DNA from: Deltaproteobacteria bacterium
GTDB taxonomy: Bacteria > Desulfobacterota > Desulfobacteria > Desulfobacterales > B30-G6
Direction: 5' to 3'
Assembly: GCA_003647375.1 (NCBI GenBank)
Contig: QMMS01000049.1
Location: 1-20,005, forward strand
DNA length: 20,005 nucleotides
A model generated the notes under the pieces. The model ran no database searches and was not told where the DNA came from. It was given only the letters and a program-made list of their open reading frames with translations. Position 1 is the stretch's first letter. Every line of letters begins with the position of its first letter. Position numbers and translations under genes: made by a program. This document shows, in pieces, positions 1 to 7,154 of the stretch.

Positions 1-88
1 CACAGATGATCTCTCCGATAGTACCCAAGAGCAAGGGGGTACCGGCGACCAATGTACGTTGAGCAACAGAAATGATGATATCTTCCAT
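1..88 (-). CDS. ABC transporter permease, second subunit (partial, N-terminus only)
   Basis: Only the first 29 codons are present; the gene runs off the left edge. It begins MEDIIISVAQRTLVAGTPLL and continues LGTIGEIIC. This matches the start of the second permease in BMP-type nucleoside importers (YufQ/NupQ class), where a TP-LLL-IGE segment precedes the first membrane helices. It follows the first permease gene with a gap of about 35 bases on the same strand, the usual order in these operons. An alternative in-frame ATG does not exist; another ATG 6 bases upstream is in a different frame. The family call rests on a short segment but is well supported by context. Confidence 0.72.
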   Translation of the reverse strand, partial: MEDIIISVAQRTLVAGTPLLLGTIGEIIC

Positions 89-123
89 AAATCATACCCT
101 GTTTCCTAAATATGTCCCGAATA

Positions 124-1215
124 TCATGAAATTTTAGGGTTAAACCAGATGAACCTCACCTTGTTTTTAAGGAAAAACTCTCCCATGATAAGAAACACGA
201 GCAGTGTTCCATTAAAGACTTCCACGGTTGCAGCCGGCAGACCGAGGGATATTTGAATGGCGTCTCCACCCACCAGGATGCCGGAAAAAAAGATGCCCGA
301 AAGGATGACATAAAGCGGGTTCAGCTTGGCCAGCCATGCCACAATTATGGCCGTGTACCCGTAGCCCGAGGATATGCTGGTGGGATAACTCAAATAGTGG
401 TGGATGCCCGCGGCCTCTCCCACACCTGCGAGCCCGGCCATTCCACCGCTGATAGCCATGATAATCAGGGTTGTCTTGAAAAAATCGATGCCGGCATACC
501 TCCCGGCCTCCGGATTTTCTCCAATGACCCTGACTTCATACCCAAAACGAGTCCTGTAGAGAACCACGGCCAGCAGGATAACCGAAATGATGGCCAACAA
601 CAGGGTAACATAGTGAATCCTGGACCCGGGTAATAGACCCAGTGTCGCCGAAGCCGGCAGGTCGTCCGTGTAGGGAAACCCGAATTTTGTCTTGCCCTTC
701 CAGGGGCCCACGATCAGAAAGATCAGGAACTCGGCGCAAATGTAATTCATCATCAACGTTGAAATCACTTCGTTGATAGCGTATTTAATCTTCAAAATAG
801 CCGGAATCATTCCCCACAGTGCCCCCCCTGCAAAACCGGCCAGAAACATCAGCGGCACAATAACTACGGACGGCAGGTGTTGACCCCAGGTGAGCCCCAC
901 CCAGGTACCAAAAATCGCTCCCATGAGCAGCTGACTTTCCGCTCCGATATTCCAGAATTTGGCCCGGAAAGCCATGGCCAGACCGCCGCCGATGAGAATC
1001 AGGGGAATGGCCTTTGTGATGGTTTCCTTGATTCCGTAAAAACTACCAAACGAGCCGGAAAAAATTTTGTAAAAAGCATAAAAGGGGTTTACACCGGAAA
1101 GCAGAAAAATAAGCCCGATGGTCAGCATGCCTGCCCCCAATGATACCAGCAGCGTCAACGCCGATGTTTTGGGCGTGACCTTCATTCTGTCCGTTACGTT
1201 GATCCTCAACATCAT
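124..1215 (-). CDS. ABC transporter permease, BMP/nucleoside-type importer (YufP-like)
   Basis: This is a 363-residue, very hydrophobic membrane protein of the BPD_transp_2 (ribose/branched-chain/nucleoside) permease class. An N-terminal membrane segment spans about residues 18-40. The family signature region around residues 65-105 includes ITKAIPLILIGGGLAMAFRA and then FWNIGAESQLLMG. A conserved stretch EVISTLMMNYI follows near residue 150. With its partner permease it should form the inner-membrane channel of an importer for nucleosides or related solutes. It starts 33 bases after the ATPase stop. Two ATG codons are adjacent at the start. An AGGAG lies somewhat far upstream, separated from the start by a small CCGC/GCGG hairpin, so the exact start is not certain. 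The substrate is inferred from the family, not seen. Confidence 0.9.
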   Translation of the reverse strand: MMLRINVTDRMKVTPKTSALTLLVSLGAGMLTIGLIFLLSGVNPFYAFYKIFSGSFGSFYGIKETITKAIPLILIGGGLAMAFRAKFWNIGAESQLLMGAIFGTWVGLTWGQHLPSVVIVPLMFLAGFAGGALWGMIPAILKIKYAINEVISTLMMNYICAEFLIFLIVGPWKGKTKFGFPYTDDLPASATLGLLPGSRIHYVTLLLAIISVILLAVVLYRTRFGYEVRVIGENPEAGRYAGIDFFKTTLIIMAISGGMAGLAGVGEAAGIHHYLSYPTSISSGYGYTAIIVAWLAKLNPLYVILSGIFFSGILVGGDAIQISLGLPAATVEVFNGTLLVFLIMGEFFLKNKVRFIWFNPKIS

Positions 1216-1248
1216 AACCCGCTTTGCGGCTCCTATAACGTTTGCTTT

Positions 1249-2802
1249 TTAGATCCCATCGTTGCATACGCTTGGGTAGAGAGTTGGCTCAATTCGAGTA
1301 GCCCCTGTCATCATCATGCCCATATCCGCCAGGCGTGAATCGTTGGCATTCAGAATTCCCATGAATTCACCTTGAAAAATCACGGCAATCCGGTCACAGA
1401 GTTCAAAGATTTCTTCCAGATCTTCAGATACCAGCAGCACGGCTCCACCCTCTTTCCGTCGTTTCAGCAGCTGTTTGCGAAGATACTCCGTCGCACCCAC
1501 GTCCAGTCCGTATGTTGGATGAGATGCCACCAGCAGGGGGGGAGATTCGCTGATTTCACGTCCCAGGATCAATTTTTGAATGTTTCCACCGGAAAGGTTT
1601 TTTGTCTGAACCTGAATCGAGGGTGCCATGATCTGAAACGTCTTAACAAGACGGCTGGCATGATTCTTGACGCTTTTATATGCCAAAAATTTGTGTTTGG
1701 TGTATTTGTCAAGGTGGTGCTGTTTGAGAATCGCGTTCTCATAAAGATACAACCCCGGTGCAATGCCGAACTTGATACGTTCCTCCGGCACATGGGAGAT
1801 ACCGCTGTCGTAGGCAACCCTGGGAGACACATTGGTGATATCCCGGCCATTGATGTGCACGGATCCGGTACCGCTTTTCCTGAGACCGGTGATAGCTTCC
1901 ACCAGCTCCCTCTGTCCATTTCCGGAAACACCTGCGATCCCGAATATTTCATTTTGATAAATATTGAACGAAATATCCTTTACCATGGGAGACCCTTTGT
2001 CACCGACAACGCAGAGATGGCTGACTTTCAGCACTTCTCTGCTTTTGGGCATCTCCTCTTTTTCAATGTTAAAAAGAACATCCCGGCCAATCATCATCCG
2101 GGCCAGCGTTTTTTTGTCGACATCTTTGGTATCCGCGTTACCGACAACTTTCCCTTTGCTCAGAACGGTTACACGGTCACAAAGCATCATGATTTCATCC
2201 AGCTTGTGACTTATCAAAATGATCAGATGTCCCTCGGCCTTCATCTTTTCGAGAATGACGAACAGGTCTTTTATTTCCTGGGGGGTCAACACGGAAGTCG
2301 GCTCGTCCAGGATCAGAAGATCCGCACCATTAAAGAGGGTCTTGATGATTTCGATCCGTTGCTGTTCGCCGGCGGAAAGCTGCCAGACTTTTTTCTGCGG
2401 ATCGATGACGAGGTTGAACTTTCTGGAAAAGTGAACAATGCTGTCGTTGATTTTTTTCTGGGGGAAAAAGAAAGGGGTCTGTTTGTAACCAAGAGCGATG
2501 TTCTCACCGGCGGTATGATTCTGAATGAGCATGAAATGCTGGTGGACCATACCGATCCCCAGCTGAATCGATTCCAACGGAGATCGAATTTTAACGGGCT
2601 CTCCATTTATCCTGATGTCACCCGAATCCGGTTGATACAGACCGTAAAGGATATTCATCAGCGTGGTTTTGCCGGCGCCGTTCTCGCCCAGCAACCCCAG
2701 AATCTCCCCGGATCCTACAGAGAGACGTATCCGGTCATTGGCCGGAATGCCATTGAACGCTTTTGAAATGTCGACCATTTCCAAGTGTTCGATTTTCTTC
2801 AT
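1249..2802 (-). CDS. ABC transporter ATP-binding protein, two fused nucleotide-binding domains (YufO/RbsA-like)
   Basis: This 517-residue protein carries two ABC ATPase domains in tandem, as in sugar and nucleoside importers. The first is canonical: Walker A GENGAGKT at residues 39-46, Q-loop region MVHQHFM near 85-91, signature LSAGEQQ at 142-148 and Walker B LLILDEP at 162-168. The second is degenerate, as usual for this class: GVSGNGQRE in place of Walker A, signature LSGGNIQK, and ASHPTYGLDVG in place of Walker B. I chose the ATG at 2802 (MKKIEHLEMV) because an ATG 16 codons upstream falls inside a terminator-like hairpin and adds non-conserved residues. No strong ribosome binding site is seen at 2802, which fits low expression relative to the binding protein. 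It energises import through the two permeases encoded downstream. Confidence 0.93.
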   Translation of the reverse strand: MKKIEHLEMVDISKAFNGIPANDRIRLSVGSGEILGLLGENGAGKTTLMNILYGLYQPDSGDIRINGEPVKIRSPLESIQLGIGMVHQHFMLIQNHTAGENIALGYKQTPFFFPQKKINDSIVHFSRKFNLVIDPQKKVWQLSAGEQQRIEIIKTLFNGADLLILDEPTSVLTPQEIKDLFVILEKMKAEGHLIILISHKLDEIMMLCDRVTVLSKGKVVGNADTKDVDKKTLARMMIGRDVLFNIEKEEMPKSREVLKVSHLCVVGDKGSPMVKDISFNIYQNEIFGIAGVSGNGQRELVEAITGLRKSGTGSVHINGRDITNVSPRVAYDSGISHVPEERIKFGIAPGLYLYENAILKQHHLDKYTKHKFLAYKSVKNHASRLVKTFQIMAPSIQVQTKNLSGGNIQKLILGREISESPPLLVASHPTYGLDVGATEYLRKQLLKRRKEGGAVLLVSEDLEEIFELCDRIAVIFQGEFMGILNANDSRLADMGMMMTGATRIEPTLYPSVCNDGI

Positions 2803-2831
2803 TACACATACTTTTTGTTTGTCGGTCCGAA

Positions 2832-2869
2832 AGAAAATGGGGGCTGCCAATGGCCAACCCCCATTTTCT
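2832..2869. terminator. Hairpin between binding-protein and ATPase genes (bidirectional terminator or attenuator)
   Basis: The arms AGAAAATGGGGG and CCCCCATTTTCT pair almost perfectly around a 14-base centre. A T-run follows on the plus strand, and TTTTC plus TTT lies at the outgoing side on the minus strand. It lies just after the stop of the binding-protein gene and before the ATPase start. Its likely role is partial termination, or protection of the upstream mRNA end, so that the binding protein is made in excess of the membrane complex. Confidence 0.75.
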
Positions 2870-2883
2870 TTTTTAAAAGAGCT

Positions 2884-4038
2884 CTATTTGGGAATGCTGC
2901 CCGCGACGTTGTCCACGTAATACATGATACTGAGCAGATCTCCCTTTGATGCCCGCTCACCCTTTTCAATCTGAAGCTTGCCGGTGCTGTCCTTAATGGG
3001 TCCTTCAAACGGATCGAAAACTCCCGGACCCTGTTTCATCTGTTCGTATCGTTTGACCACCAGGTCGTAGGCGGAAATTTTTCCAAAATCCTTGCTGTCG
3101 AGCATGATGGATTTCAGGTCACCCTCGAACTTCTTGTTGACGATGCTATCAAAGGATCCACCCAGTATAGCGGCCTTTTCTTTGACCAGCCACCAATAGT
3201 CCTTACCGGTCCAGGTACCATCATAGAGGTCCTTGAGGATTTTAACATACATGACACCCCAGTCCGCCAGTTGTCCGGAAACCACCGAATCAACACCGTA
3301 GGGCTGCATGGGACTGTAATGGCTGTATGTATAGATCTGTTTTCCCTTTTCGGTGTGCTCCTGGCCGACTTCAATCACGGCGGGGGTATCTTCCGTAAAG
3401 GCAAGCGTATCACATCCCTCGGCAATGAGGGATTCCGCAGCCTCTTTGGCTTTGTCCGGGCCGTACCAGGCATAGATCCATTTGACATGAACTTTGGCGT
3501 CTGGATTGGACTCCTTGATGCCGAGGGCAAATGCATCGATATGCCGAATGAGTTCAGGGATTGGAAATGCGGCAACATATCCGATTTTATTACTCTTTGT
3601 CATGGCACCGGCCATAAGACCGTTCAAATAATATGTCTGATAAAGATCGCCGAAATAGGTGCCGACGTTCTCGGTCTGCTTAAATCCGGAACAATGCATG
3701 AAGTGTTTGCCGGGGTATTTCTTGCCGGCTTTAATCGTGTCGTCCATGTATCCGAAGGATGTTGTGAAAACAACATCGCAGTTCTCTTCCTGGATAAATC
3801 GATCGATGATTCTGGCCGAATCGGCTTCAGCCACCGATTCGATAAAAACGGTTTCAAGCCAGGGCAGCTTTGTCTCGGCAAACTTTCGACCGACGTCATG
3901 GGCATGAGACCACCCATAGTCTCCCACCGGACCCACATAAATGAATCCGGCCTTGAGTTTTTTTTCATCTGCAACCGCAACTCCGACAGATAGCAGCAGG
4001 CAAAGACAGACAACCAATAGGCGATAAACGCGTTTCAT
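2884..4038 (-). CDS. BMP family ABC transporter substrate-binding protein (PnrA/Med-like)
   Basis: This is a 384-residue periplasmic binding protein of the basic membrane protein (BMP/PnrA) family, which binds purine nucleosides in characterised members. A signal peptide covers residues 1-23, with cleavage expected after AVA and before DEKK. There is no lipobox cysteine at the cleavage point, so it is probably soluble in the periplasm. The mature N-terminus, KAGFIYVGPVGDYGWSHAHD, is the typical BMP opening. Further family traits are DVVFTTSFGYMD near 90 and SIVNKKFEGD near the C-terminal third. The start at 4038 is set by AGGAG eight bases upstream and by the signal peptide; the longer reading frame to 4164 runs into the promoter region. 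It is the first gene of the importer operon. The ligand cannot be read from the sequence. Confidence 0.93.
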   Translation of the reverse strand: MKRVYRLLVVCLCLLLSVGVAVADEKKLKAGFIYVGPVGDYGWSHAHDVGRKFAETKLPWLETVFIESVAEADSARIIDRFIQEENCDVVFTTSFGYMDDTIKAGKKYPGKHFMHCSGFKQTENVGTYFGDLYQTYYLNGLMAGAMTKSNKIGYVAAFPIPELIRHIDAFALGIKESNPDAKVHVKWIYAWYGPDKAKEAAESLIAEGCDTLAFTEDTPAVIEVGQEHTEKGKQIYTYSHYSPMQPYGVDSVVSGQLADWGVMYVKILKDLYDGTWTGKDYWWLVKEKAAILGGSFDSIVNKKFEGDLKSIMLDSKDFGKISAYDLVVKRYEQMKQGPGVFDPFEGPIKDSTGKLQIEKGERASKGDLLSIMYYVDNVAGSIPK

Positions 4039-4103
4039 GATTCCGCTCCTTTTCAATTTATTTGAATGGGTTCTTATTTTTTCGGACCTATCAGTCATAC
4101 GGA

Positions 4104-4115
4104 AATGCATGCATT
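4104..4115. repeat. 12-bp perfect palindrome in the leader of the BMP operon
   Basis: AATGCATGCATT reads the same on both strands. It lies between the candidate promoter and the start of the binding-protein gene, where a regulator could bind. A role as an operator is only inference. Confidence 0.3.
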
Positions 4116-4163
4116 GGCCCAACACCTTCTCTCTGCTTATAAAACCAAAAATGTTAAAAAGCA

Positions 4164-4193
4164 TTCATACGATAGTCTTCTTGCCGAAGTCAA
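4164..4193 (-). promoter_or_regulatory. Candidate sigma-70 promoter for the BMP importer operon
   Basis: Read on the minus strand there is TTGACT, an 18-base spacer, then TATGAA. This gives a leader of about 120 bases before the binding-protein start. The match is moderate (5/6 and 4/6). I found no purine-riboswitch core in the leader. Confidence 0.4.
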
Positions 4194-4234
4194 CCACTTG
4201 ATGGTTCCAAAACGAACCTTTTCTTGCTTTGTTG

Positions 4235-4263
4235 TTGACATAACAAAATATTGCGGTGTAGAG
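4235..4263 (+). promoter_or_regulatory. Candidate promoter for the decarboxylase operon
   Basis: A perfect TTGACA at 4235-4240 is followed, 16-18 bases on, by only a weak -10 (TGTAGA or TAGAGC). It lies about 50 bases upstream of the gamma-like gene. The -35 and the location are good; the -10 is poor, so it may need an activator. Confidence 0.4.
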
Positions 4264-4312
4264 CTTTCCTAAGATTACACGATCATTTGTATAAACTAAG
4301 GAGGTACAAAAC

Positions 4313-4726
4313 GTGTACGGACTCGAAGCAATTCAGGCCCACAACGGGTGGGCAATGGCCGTCACCGGCGCCATCATTGTCATGATAGGCCTCTCCGTGC
4401 TGTCTTTCATCATATCCCAGCTTCATCGGATTATCGATATGGTTGACGGTCGAAAAGATCGAAAATCACAGAAAAAAACTGCCCTGGACCAGGCATCTAT
4501 TCCGGAATCTCAGCCGGTACTGCAACCCCTTGCGAACCTGAGCGAAACATTGATACAATTTCAGCCGCTCACAAAGGAAATCGGAGATCCCTTTGACTTA
4601 ACAGCACTCTTTCAGATCTTCGTTCACCATGACGACCCACACCCGCACCTGACCATTCGTTCATTAAGAGAACAAGGTTATCTGGTTCCGGCCGGGGAAG
4701 GTCTCTTCATCTGGAAACACCAATAG
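4313..4726 (+). CDS. OadG-like small gamma subunit of a Na+-translocating decarboxylase
   Basis: This is a 137-residue protein with one membrane helix at about residues 13-36, followed by a charged, proline- and glutamine-rich linker (45-75) and a cytoplasmic tail. The start is GTG, supported by AAGGAGG eight bases upstream. The single-helix N-terminus next to a beta-subunit gene fits OadG/MmdD-type gamma subunits, which anchor the complex. The tail has a His/Asp cluster, HHDDPHPH at residues 105-112, and then LTIRSLREQGYLVPAGEG. Characterised OadG proteins bind zinc through C-terminal His/Asp residues, so this cluster may do the same; that is inference. The beta-subunit gene follows after 22 bases. 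The call relies partly on context because gamma subunits are poorly conserved. Confidence 0.7.
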   Translation: MYGLEAIQAHNGWAMAVTGAIIVMIGLSVLSFIISQLHRIIDMVDGRKDRKSQKKTALDQASIPESQPVLQPLANLSETLIQFQPLTKEIGDPFDLTALFQIFVHHDDPHPHLTIRSLREQGYLVPAGEGLFIWKHQ

Positions 4727-4748
4727 GACGATCGAAAAGGTTAATTTC

Positions 4749-5876
4749 ATGGACTTATTTATTCAATTTCTAACCAACACCGGTTATTATCTGGCAGACC
4801 CTCGTCAACTGATCATGCTCGTGGTCGGTTGCACGTTTGTTTACCTGGCCATCGGCAAGAAATATGAACCCTTACTGTTGCTGCCCATCGGCTTTGGTGT
4901 CATCGTCGGAAACATCCCCTTTTTCAAAGGCTTTGGGCTGGGCATCTACGAATCAAACAGTGTACTTCACTATCTCTATTTCGGCGTCACCAGCGGTCTG
5001 TATCCGTCTATTGTATTTTTAGGTCTGGGTGCCATGACCGATTTCTCATCGCTGCTGGTGCGTCCCAAGCTCATGCTGCTGGGTGCAGCTGCCCAGATGG
5101 GTATATATTTCACGCTCTTAAGCGCCCTTGCCTTTGGATTTCTTCCCAAGGAAGCCGCCTCCATCGCCATTATCGGTGGTGCCGACGGGCCTACATCCAT
5201 CTTTTTAACAGCCAAGCTGGCGCCCCATCTGATTGGGCCTGTCGCCATTGCCGCTTATTCCTACATGGCCCTGATCCCCATCATCCAGCCGCCCATCATG
5301 CGACTTCTGACGACCAGGGAAGAACGCCTCATAAAAATGCCGGACATCGAAAGAACGGTGACGCGCAAAGAACTGCTCCTGTTTCCCGTTATCGGCGTAA
5401 TCCTGTGCTGCTTTTTAGCACCGGCATCGATTCCGTTATTGGGAACCTTTTTCTTTGGCAACCTTATGAAAGTGTCGGGTGTGGTCGACCGCCTTGCCAA
5501 GACAGCCGCCTCCTCAATCATCGATACGGCCACCATTTTTCTGGGGTTGACGGTGGGTGCCAGTACCCAGGGAGATGTTTTTCTAAACCCCAAGTCAGTA
5601 GGCATTTTTGTTCTCGGCGCCGTTGCTTTCAGTATCGCCACGGCATCGGGAATTCTTTTTGCAAAGTTTATGAATCTGTTCACGAAATCCAAGATTAACC
5701 CTCTTCTCGGCGCCGCCGGCGTATCCGCAGTTCCAGGTTCTGCCAGAGAAGTCCACCTGGTGGGTCAGAAAGAAGATCCCAGCAATTACCTGCTCATGCA
5801 TGCCATGGCCGCCAATTCATCGGGCGTCATCGGATCGGCTATATGCGCTGGTATCTTGTGGAGTTTTTTAGCTTAA
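4749..5876 (+). CDS. oadB: Na+-translocating decarboxylase beta subunit (OadB/MmdB/GcdB family)
   Basis: This is a 375-residue integral membrane protein. The beta subunit couples decarboxylation of carboxybiotin to export of Na+ across the inner membrane. Family landmarks are clear: LGLGAMTDFSSLL near residues 91-103, the key GGADGPTSIF at 143-152 whose aspartate (146) matches the essential Asp of OadB, and the terminal segment AANSSGVIGSA at 354-364 with the conserved Asn, Gly and Ser. Length fits the MmdB/GcdB type. Whether the substrate is oxaloacetate, methylmalonyl-CoA or glutaconyl-CoA depends on the alpha subunit, which is not in this window, so the symbol is generic. In sulfate reducers and fermenters this pump usually serves propionate/succinate or pyruvate routes. 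The start has an AAAAGG-type ribosome site. Confidence 0.95.
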   Translation: MDLFIQFLTNTGYYLADPRQLIMLVVGCTFVYLAIGKKYEPLLLLPIGFGVIVGNIPFFKGFGLGIYESNSVLHYLYFGVTSGLYPSIVFLGLGAMTDFSSLLVRPKLMLLGAAAQMGIYFTLLSALAFGFLPKEAASIAIIGGADGPTSIFLTAKLAPHLIGPVAIAAYSYMALIPIIQPPIMRLLTTREERLIKMPDIERTVTRKELLLFPVIGVILCCFLAPASIPLLGTFFFGNLMKVSGVVDRLAKTAASSIIDTATIFLGLTVGASTQGDVFLNPKSVGIFVLGAVAFSIATASGILFAKFMNLFTKSKINPLLGAAGVSAVPGSAREVHLVGQKEDPSNYLLMHAMAANSSGVIGSAICAGILWSFLA

Positions 5877-5888
5877 GGAGGTTTTCAT

Positions 5889-6191
5889 ATGCTTGCCAAG
5901 ATTTTGATTGAAAGACAGTTTAAATCCGGTAACGAAAAAGAGATTCTTTCCCTTCTCAACCAGTTAAGATCCCTTGCCATGAACCAGCCTGGGTATATTT
6001 CCGGTTTGACAATGAGGGTACCGGATGAGCCTGAAAACATGATGGTTATCGGCACCTGGCAGACCCTCGACAGCTGGTATTCATGGAAAGAAAACATGGA
6101 GCGGAAAAATCTGGAGGCCATGCTGGACATCTACCAGGAAAGACCCACCGAATACCGGGAATATGTGGTGGGATCCGGACTATTAACGTAA
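5889..6191 (+). CDS. Small ABM-fold (antibiotic biosynthesis monooxygenase-like) protein
   Basis: This 100-residue protein looks like a single ABM / dimeric alpha-beta-barrel domain. The usual pattern is present: an N-terminal strand (AKILIERQF), a helix with LLNQLRSLAMNQPGYISG, a strand pair with MMVIGTWQ, and the W-x-x-W-like SWYSWKEN near 63-70. The start is supported by AAGGAGG, which overlaps the beta-subunit stop codon, so the two genes are very likely co-transcribed and translationally coupled. Many members of this fold have no known oxygenase activity, so the name should not be read as a function. Its link to the sodium pump is unexplained. Confidence 0.75.
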   Translation: MLAKILIERQFKSGNEKEILSLLNQLRSLAMNQPGYISGLTMRVPDEPENMMVIGTWQTLDSWYSWKENMERKNLEAMLDIYQERPTEYREYVVGSGLLT

Positions 6192-6535
6192 GCCAAAACA
6201 CCATGCGGCCTTTGTTGCCCCCTCCATTGAAGGCGCATGCACATGTCTGCCTCTTTCATTTCAGCGGTAGGGTTGGTTACCGGGTACCGTCCAAAAGAGA
6301 TGACGGTTGCCCCGGGTTCCTCCGCCATGATGCTTGTTGCGCGCCCATTCATTTTTTCTCTTGTATCCTTGTTTCCCAGGCGGTATAAATAGTGTCTTGC
6401 ATTGCCTATGCTTAACCAATTGATATAATTAATAATAGTTGCTTTTCCTGTGCCGCTGTTCCGTCTGTCCAAGGGAATGAGAAGCCACCTGCATTTCAGA
6501 CAACCTTTGCAGGTCTAAATAAAGGAGTCTTTTTT
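6192..6535. other. 344-base intergenic stretch without a supported gene
   Basis: This stretch holds a promoter (6402-6429) and a small inverted repeat (ACCTGCA at 6487-6493 with TGCAGGT at 6508-6514) just before the next gene's ribosome site. A minus-strand open frame of 113 codons crosses it and the end of the ABM gene. It resembles no family I know and has no convincing ribosome site, so I treat it as chance or a decayed remnant. No clear terminator for the upstream operon is seen. Confidence 0.5.
6402..6429 (+). promoter_or_regulatory. Sigma-70-type promoter for the RdgC/hydrolase operon
   Basis: TTGCCT at 6402-6407 and a perfect TATAAT at 6424-6429 are separated by 16 bases. The start of the RdgC-like gene is about 105 bases downstream, with AAAGGAG before its ATG. 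Confidence 0.5.
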
Positions 6536-7150
6536 ATGAGCCTACTTTCCAACGCCATTTCCATCACCCGGTACCGGGTCAATGGCAAACTAGATGATCC
6601 CATAACCGATGCTGTTTATCTCGGTTTGAAAAAAAATATGCTTCCCGACATCGACGACATCGAATCCGCCCAATCTGCGGGCTGGACCTCTTTCCAGGAC
6701 CCGTTTACACCCAGCTTCGAGGGCTCTTCATTTGTTTACGGAAACTATTTCGTTTATTCATTGAGAATCGACAAAAAAACCATCCCCTCCAAGCTGGTTC
6801 AAAAATATATGGCCATCGAAATTGCCAAAAAATGCCAAGCCAGCGGTCGGGAATTCCTCTCCAGAAATGAAAAAAAGATGATCAAGGAAAACGTCCTCAG
6901 CCTTTTGGGGCTTAGGATTCCTGCGACGCCGAACATCTACAATGTTCTATGGAACTATGAGGCGTCCCTTGTCTGGTTTTTTACCCATCTCAAAGGGCCC
7001 AACGAAGAGCTTGAAACTCTTTTCAAAACGTCTTTCGGGCTGGTTCTGACACGAATTTTTCCCTTCACGTTTGCAGAATCGTCTCCTGGCATGTCCGGTT
7101 TTGATCTCGACCTGCTCACAACCCTATCACCCACGAAAATACTGAGGTAA
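6536..7150 (+). CDS. rdgC: RdgC-like protein, N-terminal part (recombination-associated DNA-binding protein)
   Basis: This is a 204-residue protein starting MSLLSNAISITRYRV, with AAAGGAG well placed before the ATG. The block from about residue 78 to 178 follows the RdgC pattern: a KTIPSKLVQKYMAIEIAKKC segment like the KILPS helix of E. coli RdgC, a charged helix with NEKKMIKENVLSLL, and then strands carrying LVWFF and the helix ELETLFKTSFGL. Known RdgC proteins (about 300 residues) form a ring dimer around duplex DNA and modulate RecA. Here the frame stops well short of that length, and the next gene, four bases on, appears to supply the rest. It may be a two-gene form rather than a broken one, since both parts look intact. 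Confidence 0.72.
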   Translation: MSLLSNAISITRYRVNGKLDDPITDAVYLGLKKNMLPDIDDIESAQSAGWTSFQDPFTPSFEGSSFVYGNYFVYSLRIDKKTIPSKLVQKYMAIEIAKKCQASGREFLSRNEKKMIKENVLSLLGLRIPATPNIYNVLWNYEASLVWFFTHLKGPNEELETLFKTSFGLVLTRIFPFTFAESSPGMSGFDLDLLTTLSPTKILR

Positions 7151-7154
7151 ACCG

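Noticed and set aside
1372..2766. 464-codon plus-strand open frame antisense to the ABC ATPase
   Set aside because: The opposite strand encodes a full ABC ATPase with all motifs; the antisense translation has no recognisable family and no ribosome site.
2803..2850. Upstream ATG adding 16 residues to the ATPase
   Set aside because: It lies inside the hairpin and adds residues not typical of the family.
4039..4164. N-terminal extension of the BMP protein reading frame
   Set aside because: The signal peptide and AGGAG ribosome site fix the start at 4038; the extension covers the leader.
4039..4165. Purine riboswitch in the BMP operon leader
   Set aside because: The conserved junction core of the purine aptamer was not found by eye.
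4066..4272. 68-codon plus-strand frame in the divergent region
   Set aside because: It overlaps promoters for both operons and has no protein-like features or ribosome site.
6131..6472. 113-codon minus-strand frame as a gene
   Set aside because: It overlaps the end of the ABM gene, lacks a ribosome site and matches nothing I know.
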